From Promicromonospora sp. Populi (GTDB lineage Bacteria > Actinomycetota > Actinomycetes > Actinomycetales > Cellulomonadaceae): DNA of 64,000 nucleotides. Position numbers and translations under genes: made by a program. Where the stretch lies: the NCBI RefSeq assembly GCF_041081105.1, contig NZ_CP163528.1:4402001-4466000 (forward strand). Direction: 5' to 3'. Positions 8,565 to 17,702 of the stretch are shown here, one piece after another; within the stretch, counting starts at the first letter, position 1, and each line of letters begins with the position of its first letter. The notes below the pieces were generated by a model. It did no database searches, had not been told where the DNA came from, and worked only from the letters and a program-made list of their open reading frames with translations.

Positions 8565-10331
8565 GTGAAAGACGCATGGAGCTCCGACGAGGTGCGGAAG
8601 GCCGAAGAGCCGCTGATCGCTGCCGGTGAGCCGCTGATGGCAAGAGCGGCCTACGCGCTGGCGCAGGCGGTGCTTCGGGACGTGGCGGCCCGCCCGCCCG
8701 CCGGGCGCGCCGCGGCGCACGGATCCGCCCGCGCGAGCGGCGTCCGCCTGCACGGCAGCCTCGGTTCCGACGGGCTGCCCGGGACCGCCCGGATCCGGCC
8801 CGCTCGCGCGGGCGCCACCCGTGGCGACGTACGGGGCGCGCACGCCCTGCTGCTCGTCGGCCCCGGCAACAACGGCGGCGACACCCTGTTCGCCGGCGCG
8901 CACCTCCTGCGCCGCGGCATGAAGGCCACCGCCGTGCTCGCCTCCTCTCGTGCGCACGAGGAGGGCCTCGCCGCGTTCCGGGCCGCCGGCGGAGAGGTAG
9001 TGACGCTCGCCGACGTCCGGGTCCCGGCAGTGGTCCGGGCCGCCCTGGAGGTCGACGTCCTGCTGGACGGCCTGATCGGTGTCGGGGCACGCGGCGCCCT
9101 GCGGGCGCCCGCGGGCGGGCTGGTACGCACGCTCGCGGAGGCCCGCGAGACGGCGGGGTCGCGGTGGCCCTGGACGGTCGCCGTCGACATCCCGAGCGGC
9201 ATCGGCGTCGACGACGGCGCGGTGCCCGGTCCCGTGCTGCGCGCCGACCGCACCGTGACGTTCGGCGCGCTCAAAGCCGGCCTGCTGCTCCCGCCCGCGG
9301 CACACCTCGCCGGCAAGATCGAGCTGGTCGACGTCGGCTTCCCCATGGGGGCGGGCGCCACGGGATCGGGGGCCGACAACCGGGCCGGCGCGGCACAGCG
9401 CGCCGGGTTCGGCAGGCACGCGCTGGGCAGCACCGACCCGGCATCGGCCCGGGTGCAGGCCATCGAGCCCGCCGACGTGGCCGCCCTGTGGCCCGCTCCG
9501 GGCCCTACGGACCACAAGTACACGCGCGGCGTGGTCGGCGTCATCGCCGGGACGAGCACCTACCCGGGCGCGGCAGTGCTCGCGACGTCAGGCGCCGTGC
9601 TGTCCGGCGCCGGCATGGTGCGCTACCTCGGGCCCGAGGCGGTCGGCACCCGCGTGCTGCTGGCCCGCCCCGAGGTAGTGGTGGCGGGCGGCCGGGTGCA
9701 GGCCTGGGTCCTCGGGCCCGGTGTCCCCGCGATCGAGCCCGAGGACGAGTCCGACGACGACGGCCAGGCCCGCCGGATCTTCGGGGCGCTCGCGGCCGTG
9801 ACCGGGGTGCTGTCCGAGGACGTGACCGGCGGCAGGATGCCCGCGGTCATCGACGCGGGCGCGCTCACGATGCTGGAGCACCGGCTCCCGGCATGGGCGG
9901 TGCTGACCCCACACGCCGGCGAGCTGGCGGAGCTGCTGCAGAGCCTCGGGCACGACGTCGACCGGGCGGCGGTCGAGGCGAAGCCGCTGCACTGGACGCG
10001 CACGGCGCACCAGGTGACCGGAGCGACCGTGCTGCTCAAGGGTGCGATCACCGTGGTGGCCGGCCCCGGTGGCACCTACGCGCAGGCCGACGCGCCGCCC
10101 TGGACCGCCACCGCCGGCGCGGGTGACGTGCTCGGTGGCATCCTGGGGACGCTGCTCGCGGCCCGCTCCGCCGAGGTCGTCGAGGACGAGACGCTCGCTG
10201 CTCGCCTCGCGGCGGTCGCGGCGCTCGTGCACGGGCGGGCGGCGGCGCGGGCATCGGCAGGCGGGCCGGTGGCGGCGCTGCAGATTGCCCAGGCGGTCCC
10301 CGCGGTGGTCGCCGAGCTGCTGGGCGGCTGA
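8565..10331 (+). CDS. nnr: Bifunctional NAD(P)H-hydrate epimerase / ADP-dependent dehydratase
   Basis: Nnr repairs damaged NADHX and NADPHX: the N-terminal YjeF domain epimerises the R and S hydrates, and the C-terminal ribokinase-like domain dehydrates the S form using ADP. The 588-residue protein has VGPGNNGGDTLFAGAHLL (about 98-115) and DGLIGVGARG in the epimerase. HAGELAELL (about 448) and the catalytic TAGAGDVLGGILG loop (about 515) lie in the dehydratase. An unusual Ala/Gly/Arg-rich stretch at about 43-90 separates the first helix from the nucleotide-binding loop. GTG 8565 gives the MKDAWSSDEVRKAEE start. Its place before alr is the usual actinobacterial order, although 15 kb now intervene. 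Confidence 0.92.
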   Translation: MKDAWSSDEVRKAEEPLIAAGEPLMARAAYALAQAVLRDVAARPPAGRAAAHGSARASGVRLHGSLGSDGLPGTARIRPARAGATRGDVRGAHALLLVGPGNNGGDTLFAGAHLLRRGMKATAVLASSRAHEEGLAAFRAAGGEVVTLADVRVPAVVRAALEVDVLLDGLIGVGARGALRAPAGGLVRTLAEARETAGSRWPWTVAVDIPSGIGVDDGAVPGPVLRADRTVTFGALKAGLLLPPAAHLAGKIELVDVGFPMGAGATGSGADNRAGAAQRAGFGRHALGSTDPASARVQAIEPADVAALWPAPGPTDHKYTRGVVGVIAGTSTYPGAAVLATSGAVLSGAGMVRYLGPEAVGTRVLLARPEVVVAGGRVQAWVLGPGVPAIEPEDESDDDGQARRIFGALAAVTGVLSEDVTGGRMPAVIDAGALTMLEHRLPAWAVLTPHAGELAELLQSLGHDVDRAAVEAKPLHWTRTAHQVTGATVLLKGAITVVAGPGGTYAQADAPPWTATAGAGDVLGGILGTLLAARSAEVVEDETLAARLAAVAALVHGRAAARASAGGPVAALQIAQAVPAVVAELLGG

Positions 10332-10340
10332 CCCGCTTCC

Positions 10341-10541
10341 ATGCTGGACCACCTGCTGGGCGCGCTGGAGCGCGCCGCCAGGTCGGGCGCAGACCGCGAC
10401 GAGATGCTGCGCCACCTCGACGGCATCGAAGCCGTCATGGAGACGCACTTCCGGTACGAGGAGAAGAAACTCGTCGGTGTGCTCGACAGCTCCGTCCGTC
10501 CCGAGGCCGACCGGCAGGAGATGCTCGGCCCGCTCGCGTGA
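10341..10541 (+). CDS. Short protein resembling the C-terminal half of a hemerythrin domain
   Basis: Sixty-six residues start 9 nt after nnr with ATG. The stretch RDEMLRHLDGIEAVMETHF followed by RYEEKKLVGVLD looks like the last two helices of actinobacterial hemerythrin-like (HHE) proteins, where H...HxxxEE supplies diiron ligands. The first two helices and their His ligands are missing, so it could not build a complete diiron site as a monomer. It is either a decayed gene left when the neighbouring block was inserted or a real mini-protein. No clear Shine-Dalgarno is present; nnr readthrough could express it. Confidence 0.4.
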   Translation: MLDHLLGALERAARSGADRDEMLRHLDGIEAVMETHFRYEEKKLVGVLDSSVRPEADRQEMLGPLA

Positions 10542-10700
10542 CCGCGAGTTTCTCGAATTGGGCATTTCGGAATGGCGTGCCCGAGATGCGCCAGGTAGAG
10601 CCGTAATCTCCCGTATCACACCCTCGCCATGCGCGATTTATCTCCTGCCATAGACTCCTGAGTCGCTACTCGTCCACATTCAACTAAGTGGCGAATTGGG

Positions 10701-13199
10701 GTGTTCGTGCCATCAAGTTACGGGCCTTCCGTGGCTGTGCCTTCGACAGAGCCGGCGGCGCGGCAGAACCAGGCAGGCAGCAGGGGGAGGGACCACGTGG
10801 TCCACGGGCGTGATCGAGAGCTCCGGGTCATCGGGCATTTCGCGACAGACCTGGACCCGACGGTCCTGGTTGTGCGCGGCCTGAGCGGGATCGGCAAGAC
10901 CACGACTATCCTCCACGCGCTGAAGCAGGTGGGCGCGGGACCGTCGGCGGTCCGCGTGGTGCGGCCCTGCTCACCCCGGCCCTCGGCACACGACCTGGAC
11001 AACAGCCGGCGCATCGACCTGTCTGCCTGGTCCGTACCGGACCGTCCCGAGCACGACGCTGACTTCGACGCGGCGGGGTTCCTGCGCGCGGTCTCGGTCT
11101 GGGCCGGCGACGGCGGAGCCGCCCGGGGTCCCCGCGAAGTACCGCAGCGCAGCGAGGACACTTCGTGGGGTAGGGGCGGCGGGGCCGGGCCCCGCGTCCT
11201 GTTCGTCGACGACGTCGGGGTGCTGACCGCGGAACGTGCGCGCTGGCTCCAGCGCCTGGCGGACGAGGCGTACGGCCAGGACTGGCGTGTCATCGCCGCC
11301 GTGCGGAGCATCGCCGTCGAGTCGCTGTCCGACGACGTCGAGGTGCTCGAGCTCGCCCCGCTCGACCGGATGTCCCTGCGGCGGGTGCTCGACCTGGAGC
11401 TGAGCGCCCCGGTGGCGGCCGACGTCGTGGAGAACCTGCGCTGGTGGAGCGCCGGCAACCCCCGGATCGCACTGGAGCTCGCGGGGTCGCTGACCGCCGC
11501 CGAGCTCGGCGGGGACGCCTCCTGGACCGGGCCCGAGACCGTCGGCTCGGCGGCCCGGCGCGCCTACCGCGCGATGCTGGCCGGGCTCGACCCGGCCACG
11601 ATGACCGCGCTCGCGGCGACGCCGTTGGGCAGCACCACGACGGCCCGCCGGGACGGGCGCTCGACCGTGCGGCACCCGCTGCTGGCCCTGCTGTGCCGAG
11701 AGGTGCGCGGAGCCGACGGCCAAGCGGACGGCCGCGAGCCCCAGGCCCACGACCGGGACCCGATTGGGCCGGCCGCAGCGGCGCGGATTCTTGACGGGCT
11801 GCACCTGGACGAGCTGCCCGACCGCACCTGGGCGCTGGTAGCCGCGACTCCCGACCCGCGCCTGGCGGCGCGCGCCGTCGGTGTGTCCATGCTGACCGGT
11901 CGCGTGTGGGTGGACCATCTGGGTGGCCCGCTGGTGCCGGACGGTGTGGGCCAGGACTGGACCGACCACCTGTGGTGGCGGGACCCCGGCGCCGTCGGCG
12001 ACGACGCCCGCGCTGCGGGCGCGCGCGTAGCGGAGGCGCTCCTGCGCCTCGAGGACACCGGCGACCTGCCGGACGCCGACCCGTTCCGGGCGGACCTGCG
12101 CCTGATCGGGCAGACCCCTGGCCAGGACTGGGTGGGCGTCGAGACCCAGGTGCGCGCACTGCTCCTGCTTGGCGACGTGGTCGGGGCGCGCAGCCTGCTG
12201 GCGGACCACTCCGGCGAGTCGTCGGGGCGGACCGTGGCGGAGATCGTGGCCCGGGACCTCGCGGCGGCCCGCATTGCCGCCTTCGACGGGCGGGCCGTCG
12301 ACGTCCGTGCGCATCTCGCGCACGCGGCGGAGCTGCGGCCCTCGGTCGACGGATGGCTCCCGGCACGCGGGATGCGTGCCTCGGCGGACGCCGTCGTCGA
12401 CGGGACCGTCCCGGCGAGCACCATGCCGGCGCAGGCGGGCAGCTGGTCGGCGCGGGCGCTCGGCGAGTACGCCGCGGACCTGGGAGCGGCGCACCTCGTC
12501 GTCGGGCAGGCCGAAGGGGCCGTGGCACTGCTCACCATCGCGCTGGAGCACTGCGCCTGGCCGTACCGCGGGCGCGTGCAGGTGCGCTGCGACCTTGTCG
12601 AGGCCGCCCTGGCGTCAACGCCGTCCGGCCAGGTCGGGCCACGGGCCGAGCGGCTGCTCGAACCCGCGGTCGCACCGGAGGAACGGGTCGCTGGGGACGT
12701 CGCTGCCGCCCACTCCAGGCTCGGCGCGCTCCTGGCCGACGACGGAGTGCCGTCGGCCGCCTTCGAGGCCGCGCTGCACACGCCGTCGGCCCCCATGTCG
12801 CCCTGGCAACGGGTGCGCATGCTGGTGGCGTACGGCAGGTATGCAGTGACCCGCGGCAGTGACGCGACGGGGCACACGATCCTCGACGAGGCCCGGACGC
12901 TGGTGCGGCTGGCCGGGATGACCGGGTGGCTGCGCGGCATCGACGTGTTCCTCGCCGAGACGGGCACGGAGGGTGAGACCGTCCCCGAGTGGGAGGTGCT
13001 CGGCAGGCCCGAGCGGGAGATGGTGCGGCTCGCGGTGCACGGCGCCACGAACTCGCAGATCGCCCAGGCGACGTTCGTTTCCGAGCGGACCGTCGTGAAC
13101 CGGCTGCGTCAGGCGTACACGACGCTCGGTATCCGCGACCGGAGAGATCTGGTCCGCCTGGCCGAGACCCGTCCGCCCGCCTGGCTCGCGGGCGGCTGA
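10701..13199 (+). CDS. Large ATP-binding LuxR-family transcriptional regulator
   Basis: This 832-residue protein has an N-terminal NTPase module with P-loop GLSGIGKT (60-67) and a Walker B-like VLFVDDVG near residue 166. A long alpha-helical middle follows, rich in Ala/Leu/Arg and probably TPR-like. It ends in a LuxR-type helix-turn-helix at about 768-828 (RPEREMVRLAVHGATNSQIA ... VSERTVVNRLRQAYTTLGI). This is the LAL/STAND layout, in which ATP and a ligand switch oligomerisation and DNA binding. The target is unknown; the next gene downstream, on the same strand but behind a terminator, is the surface protein at 13536. The GTG start at 10701 is the least certain element, because the ribosome-binding site is weak. 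Confidence 0.85.
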   Translation: MFVPSSYGPSVAVPSTEPAARQNQAGSRGRDHVVHGRDRELRVIGHFATDLDPTVLVVRGLSGIGKTTTILHALKQVGAGPSAVRVVRPCSPRPSAHDLDNSRRIDLSAWSVPDRPEHDADFDAAGFLRAVSVWAGDGGAARGPREVPQRSEDTSWGRGGGAGPRVLFVDDVGVLTAERARWLQRLADEAYGQDWRVIAAVRSIAVESLSDDVEVLELAPLDRMSLRRVLDLELSAPVAADVVENLRWWSAGNPRIALELAGSLTAAELGGDASWTGPETVGSAARRAYRAMLAGLDPATMTALAATPLGSTTTARRDGRSTVRHPLLALLCREVRGADGQADGREPQAHDRDPIGPAAAARILDGLHLDELPDRTWALVAATPDPRLAARAVGVSMLTGRVWVDHLGGPLVPDGVGQDWTDHLWWRDPGAVGDDARAAGARVAEALLRLEDTGDLPDADPFRADLRLIGQTPGQDWVGVETQVRALLLLGDVVGARSLLADHSGESSGRTVAEIVARDLAAARIAAFDGRAVDVRAHLAHAAELRPSVDGWLPARGMRASADAVVDGTVPASTMPAQAGSWSARALGEYAADLGAAHLVVGQAEGAVALLTIALEHCAWPYRGRVQVRCDLVEAALASTPSGQVGPRAERLLEPAVAPEERVAGDVAAAHSRLGALLADDGVPSAAFEAALHTPSAPMSPWQRVRMLVAYGRYAVTRGSDATGHTILDEARTLVRLAGMTGWLRGIDVFLAETGTEGETVPEWEVLGRPEREMVRLAVHGATNSQIAQATFVSERTVVNRLRQAYTTLGIRDRRDLVRLAETRPPAWLAGG

Positions 13200-13201
13200 T
13201 T

Positions 13202-13236
13202 GGCGGCAGCGGGTCAAGTCTTCACCCGCTGCTGCC
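13202..13236 (+). terminator. Terminator after the LuxR-type regulator
   Basis: GGCGGCAGCGGGT pairs with ACCCGCTGCTGCC (13 bp, one G-T wobble) around a 9-nt loop, starting 3 nt after the stop codon. Confidence 0.8.
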
Positions 13237-13535
13237 AGCATATTTCACCCGGCAAACCGGACGTACCTGACTCTCCCAATGGATGCCCCCGAGACAATCT
13301 TTGTCTTTCTGCGTGGCAATCTTTATTGCGCTTTTAATCGCTTGGAACGCACTCAAATTTGCGTTCATTTGCGTCAGCGCACGATTGCGGTTCTGCCTGG
13401 CAGATCCCTGTAAATCACTGTTGTCTGATCGCCGGGAGCCGGTGTGTCTTGCGCCACTGCCCCTACGAACCGGTCGTGATCACGTACCGATCCGGACGCT
13501 TTTACTTAAGCGCGAATGTGGAGGAGTGAGTTCTT
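13237..13535 (+). other. AT-rich leader of the surface-protein gene
   Basis: About 300 nt without a convincing gene, clearly richer in A/T than its surroundings. A strong GAGGAG (13521-13526) closes it before the TTG start. A reading frame from 13283 crosses into the next gene but has poor codon character. I could not fix a promoter; the composition suggests a regulatory leader or acquired DNA. Confidence 0.4.
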
Positions 13536-16190
13536 TTGAACCGAACGCAAGTACCGTCACGCCGACGTCGGATGGGTGGCCGCATGCTGCGCCGATCCCT
13601 GGTGACGGTCGCGGCGACGGCAGTCGTGGTTACAGCCACGGGTCTGCCGGCAGTCGCGGTCAACAACTACCCGGAGGAGCAGTCCGAGGCCGCTGCGAGC
13701 GTCCTCGACTCAGCGCTCCTCCAGAACGAGCTGCTCGCCGCCGCCTACTCGGACGCGGGCAATGTCTCGAACGCAGGACCCAACCAGGGCAACCTGAACG
13801 TCGAACTTCTGGGGTCGGAGCTCATCCACCTCGGTGACATCGAGGTCCCCCTCGACGAGATCCTTGACTTCGGCCAGGCCGGCGCGCTGGTCAGCCGGAG
13901 CGAGGCGTCGTCCCCAGCCGACGCGTACGCGGTCTCCGGCCTCGCCGGTGCCGACGGCGGTGTCGAGCTCGACGGACAGACCGAGGACTTCGGTCTGGCG
14001 TCCGTTGACGTCCTTTCGGTCGCACGCCTGCTGGGCGTCGACAGCCTGACGGACGAGATCGTCGACCAGCTCCTGATCGAGGCCGGCGCTCTCGCGGCCG
14101 AGGTCGACGCTGAGGACGGCGTCATCGCCGACCCGGACGACGTGGGTGGCCTCGGCCAGTACCGCGTTGCCGACCTGGACCTGTACGTGCACTCGCCCCT
14201 CATCGAGGACGCTGCCTCGTCGATCTTCGACATCGGCGGCTCCATCGACACGGCGGTCGAGGACCTGATCAACACCAACCTGGACGACAGCGCCCTGACC
14301 GGCCTGTTCGACACGATCCCGGGCGTTCCGACCCCCTCGATCACGGTTGACAGCAACATGCAGGAGAACCTGTTCCAGTCCGTCGTGGGCGAGCCGATCA
14401 CCTCGGCGAACCAGCTCATCACGATCGACCTGTCGACCGGTGAGCTCACGGTTCACCTCGACAAGATCGTGGACAACCCGGACGAGACCGAGGGCGGCCT
14501 CAACGAGCTGCCCCCGAACTTCGAGCTCATCGACGACACGACCTACCCGCTCGTCGCGGAGACCATCCACGAGCTGATGCAGGACGTCACCCGCATCCTC
14601 ATCGGTGCGATCGAGGACTCGCTGAACTCGGTCACCATCAACATCGCCTTCACCGACGAGAGCCCGCTGGGCAACCTCGACGTGTCGTGGTCGCTGCCGC
14701 TGGCGGACGCCGTGAACGGCAACTTCCCCGAGGCTGAGAACAACAGCACGGGCACGATGGCTCCGGTCGCCGAGATCCTGGTCGGCACCATCAACACCGT
14801 CGGACCGGCGCTCGCGCCGATCCTGGGCCCGGTCTACGACCTGGTCATCAGCGACGAGGGTGACAACATCTTCGAGCTGCTGATCAACGACCTCAAGACG
14901 GACTCGGTCACCGCGCCGATCCGCGAGGTGCTCTCGCCGGTCTTCGAGCTGCTCGCCCAGATCATCTCGATCCAGATCAACCACCAGGTGACGGAGAGCT
15001 CCGACACCGAGACGTCGTTCGACCTGTCGGCGCTGAGCCTCGGGCTCCTGCCGGGGGCCAACGAGCTCGCCCGGATCAACCTCGGCAACGCCGCGGTTCG
15101 CGTCCAGGGTGACGGTGGCTACCCGGGGATCGACCCGGAGCTGTCCGTGGACCCGTCCGTTGTCGCCCCTGGTGACGACACCGAGACCACCGGTACCGGC
15201 TACACGCCGGACTCGACGGCAACCGTTCAGCTTGAGGACCCCGCCGGCGACCCCGTCGGCGACCCGATCGTTGTGGACACCGACGAGGACGGCGGCTTCG
15301 TGGTCGACGTTCCGGTTCCGGACGACGCTGAGCCGGGTAGCTTCACGGTTGTTGGCACCGACGACACCACCGGTGAGGCCGCTGAGGCCCCGCTGACGGT
15401 GCAGCTCGGTGGCGGCGGCGAGGAGTGCACGGACCCGACCATCACCGCCGACCCGACCTCGGTCATGGCCGGCGAGGACGTGCAGGTCACCGGCACGGGC
15501 TTCCCGCGCAACGAGAACGTGATCGTCCGGCTGCTGGACCTCGACGGCAACCAGATCGGTGACTCCGTCACCGTGCTGGTCGACGACGACTGCGGCTTCA
15601 CGACCCCGATCACGGTTCCCGAGGGCACCCCGCCGGGCGTCATCATCGTCGACGCTCAGCCTGAGGACGGCGGCGAGGGCGCACAGACGCCGATCGCAGT
15701 CGTCGGTGGTAACGACGGTGGCGACCGCGAGCTGACCGCTTGGTTCGAGCACGAGACCCGTACGGCTGGCCAGAGCCAGACGTTCTACGCCTCGGGCTTC
15801 GACGAGGGCGAGACGGTTGCCGGGTGGGTCACCTCTGACGCGCTGGTGCTCCCGAACGCTACGGCGGACGCTGACGGCAACGTCGAGTGGACGTTCGACG
15901 TCCCGGCGGACTTCGAGGTCGGCACCCACGTGGGTACGGCCACGAGCCTCGAGCACGGGGACCAGGCTTCGGCCGAGTTCCAGGTCGTCGCTTCTTCGGT
16001 CAGCGGCGGCGGTGACGGCGACGGCAACGGCGGTGGCCTCGCCTCCACCGGTGCGAACGTGGCAGCGCTCATTGCCGCCATGGTGCTGCTCCTCGGCGCC
16101 GGTGCGGTCATGATCAAGCGCCGTCGTGAGATCAGCCAGGCCTTCGCCACGGCGATGGGTCGGATCTCGGGCGACAAGCCTGCTGTCTGA
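13536..16190 (+). CDS. Choice-of-anchor G family surface protein with LASTG sorting signal
   Basis: This 884-residue exported protein has a twin-Arg-like basic N-terminus and a signal peptide to about residue 41. A long acidic domain follows that matches the choice-of-anchor G family (NNYPEEQSEAAASVLDSALL, then VELLGSELIHLGDIEVPLDE). Two Ig-like repeats sit at about 528-626 and 630-725, each opening DPx(4-5)DPTS/SV and containing TGTG[YF]; a third related module precedes a Gly/Asp linker. The C-terminus has LASTG at 835-839, a hydrophobic helix and RRRE, a sortase substrate of the LAxTG class used by class E sortases. TTG start with GAGGAG upstream. Adhesion is a family-level guess. Confidence 0.85.
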   Translation: MNRTQVPSRRRRMGGRMLRRSLVTVAATAVVVTATGLPAVAVNNYPEEQSEAAASVLDSALLQNELLAAAYSDAGNVSNAGPNQGNLNVELLGSELIHLGDIEVPLDEILDFGQAGALVSRSEASSPADAYAVSGLAGADGGVELDGQTEDFGLASVDVLSVARLLGVDSLTDEIVDQLLIEAGALAAEVDAEDGVIADPDDVGGLGQYRVADLDLYVHSPLIEDAASSIFDIGGSIDTAVEDLINTNLDDSALTGLFDTIPGVPTPSITVDSNMQENLFQSVVGEPITSANQLITIDLSTGELTVHLDKIVDNPDETEGGLNELPPNFELIDDTTYPLVAETIHELMQDVTRILIGAIEDSLNSVTINIAFTDESPLGNLDVSWSLPLADAVNGNFPEAENNSTGTMAPVAEILVGTINTVGPALAPILGPVYDLVISDEGDNIFELLINDLKTDSVTAPIREVLSPVFELLAQIISIQINHQVTESSDTETSFDLSALSLGLLPGANELARINLGNAAVRVQGDGGYPGIDPELSVDPSVVAPGDDTETTGTGYTPDSTATVQLEDPAGDPVGDPIVVDTDEDGGFVVDVPVPDDAEPGSFTVVGTDDTTGEAAEAPLTVQLGGGGEECTDPTITADPTSVMAGEDVQVTGTGFPRNENVIVRLLDLDGNQIGDSVTVLVDDDCGFTTPITVPEGTPPGVIIVDAQPEDGGEGAQTPIAVVGGNDGGDRELTAWFEHETRTAGQSQTFYASGFDEGETVAGWVTSDALVLPNATADADGNVEWTFDVPADFEVGTHVGTATSLEHGDQASAEFQVVASSVSGGGDGDGNGGGLASTGANVAALIAAMVLLLGAGAVMIKRRREISQAFATAMGRISGDKPAV

Positions 16191-16235
16191 TGAGCCTAAG
16201 TCTCTGACTTAGCTTGCAGGTTTCTTGACGCAGTA

Positions 16236-16273
16236 CGACCGGCCCGGTGCGACTTGTCGCACCGGGCCGGTCG
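16236..16273 (+). terminator. Terminator after the surface protein
   Basis: A perfect 18-bp inverted repeat (CGACCGGCCCGGTGCGAC and its complement) with only 2 nt between the arms; the actual loop must open a few pairs. It lies 45 nt after the stop and isolates the next gene. Confidence 0.88.
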
Positions 16274-16307
16274 CGTTGTCCAGCAGTTTCAGTTCTAAGG
16301 GGGAGAC

Positions 16308-17687
16308 GTGCCGGAGCCGTCGTCGAGGCGCAGAGTGATTCCGTCAGTTGTCGCCGCAGCGGCGATCGTCGGGCTCGTCGTGGCCGCGATCCTGGTGGTG
16401 GAGCGGGCCATACCCGCCGCCCCCGCCCCGCGCTATCAGGAGTCGACGGCGTCCGGCGGCGTGGACCTGCAGTGCGCGGAGAACGACCCGATCATGCAGC
16501 AGCTGCTCAGCGGTTCTACCTGGAGCATGTGCTGGCGGGTCGATGCGGACCGGGGGCTGGTGCTCGAGGACGTGTACTTCACCCCGGCGGAGCACGAGCC
16601 GGTGCAGGTGCTGGCCGAGCTGTCGATCGGGCAGCTCGAGGTGCCGTACGACACCGGCCTGCGCAACACCGAGGACATCACCACCCAGGGCTTCGGTGGG
16701 CCGCAGATGATGACCCTCACCGAGACCGAGTGCCTGGGCGAGCGCCTCGAGACGTACCTGCCGGACATCGGCGACGGCTCGATGGGCGGCGGCGGCGAGC
16801 GGCGCTCCGTCCTCTGCCGGGAGGTGGTCGACGGCGGGATCGCCTACCGCAGCAGCGACAGTGCAGGCACCGAGGTGGCCCGGCGCACGGACCTACGGCT
16901 CGCGACCATCTCGAAGGTCGGCTGGTACGAGTACGTCAGCCAGTACACGTTCGGCAGCGACGGCACTATCCGCTCCGACCTGGGCGCCACCGGCGACCTC
17001 TCGCCCGCGGACTACGGCGACGACCCGGCCCACGGCTGGGCCGTCGGTCCCGGGGACACGGACTACGCCACGAGCCACTCCCACAACGCGGTGTGGCGGG
17101 TGCACTGGGCGCTGGGCGGGTCGGGCGGGCAGGTGGTGGAGCAGTACGACGCCGCGCCGACCGGCGAGGAGGGGCCGCGGGCGCCGCTCGTCGAGGGCGG
17201 CCTGACCCGGATCTCGCAGGAGGGCACCGCCCAGGCGGCCGACCGGCGCTGGTGGCGCGTAGTGAACCCCGATGTCCGCAACGAGGACGGGCACGAGATC
17301 TCCTACCAGGTGGAGACCGGAGCGACGACGCCGTTCGAGCTCACCCAGGACCAGCATCACGAGCACGGCAGCGGCGCGGCCGGCGACGACGGCGGTTATG
17401 CCATCGCCTTCACCGAGGCGGACGGCTGCCAGCTCTTCGCTACGGCGAACAAGGAGGGGACGTGCGGCTCCGGCGTGCTCGACTTCGCCCAGGACAAGGC
17501 GGAGCTGTCCGACGTCGTCACCTGGGTCGCCGTCGGGTTCCACCATGTGGCGCGCGACGAGGACCAGAGCCCCATGGAGATGCACTGGCAAGGGTTCACG
17601 CTGACGCCGCGTGACCTGACGGCGCAGCGCGCCGATGCGCCGTCGGCCCGCGAGGACGTGAACGGAAAGCCGACCGAGGCACCCTGA
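16308..17687 (+). CDS. Exported copper amine oxidase-like protein, short and with altered TPQ motif
   Basis: An N-terminal anchor or signal helix (10-36) is followed by sequence that tracks the catalytic domain of copper amine oxidases. EHEPVQVLAELSIGQLEVPY corresponds to the strand before the active site. Asp123 lies 19 residues before the CLG cysteine (Cys142), where the catalytic base sits. Cys170 in VLCREVVDGGIAYR matches the disulfide partner. HSH (257, 259) matches the first two copper ligands and His413 in GFHHVARDED the third. The topaquinone site reads WYEY (206-209): the precursor Tyr207 is present, but the invariant Asn before it is Trp. At 459 residues the usual N-terminal domains are missing. 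GTG start with AAGGGGGAG upstream. It may be a divergent oxidase or a non-catalytic relative. Confidence 0.75.
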   Translation: MPEPSSRRRVIPSVVAAAAIVGLVVAAILVVERAIPAAPAPRYQESTASGGVDLQCAENDPIMQQLLSGSTWSMCWRVDADRGLVLEDVYFTPAEHEPVQVLAELSIGQLEVPYDTGLRNTEDITTQGFGGPQMMTLTETECLGERLETYLPDIGDGSMGGGGERRSVLCREVVDGGIAYRSSDSAGTEVARRTDLRLATISKVGWYEYVSQYTFGSDGTIRSDLGATGDLSPADYGDDPAHGWAVGPGDTDYATSHSHNAVWRVHWALGGSGGQVVEQYDAAPTGEEGPRAPLVEGGLTRISQEGTAQAADRRWWRVVNPDVRNEDGHEISYQVETGATTPFELTQDQHHEHGSGAAGDDGGYAIAFTEADGCQLFATANKEGTCGSGVLDFAQDKAELSDVVTWVAVGFHHVARDEDQSPMEMHWQGFTLTPRDLTAQRADAPSAREDVNGKPTEAP

Positions 17688-17702
17688 GGCCGCGCGCCGC
17701 GC

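Noticed and set aside
13283..13837. Plus-strand frame with a hydrophobic N-terminus before the surface-protein gene
   Set aside because: It begins in the A/T-rich leader, then runs out of frame through the real gene; no ribosome-binding site.
13710..15956. 748-codon open frame on the minus strand opposite the surface-protein gene
   Set aside because: Val/Asp/Arg-rich with no domains; it is a shadow of the well-supported plus-strand gene.
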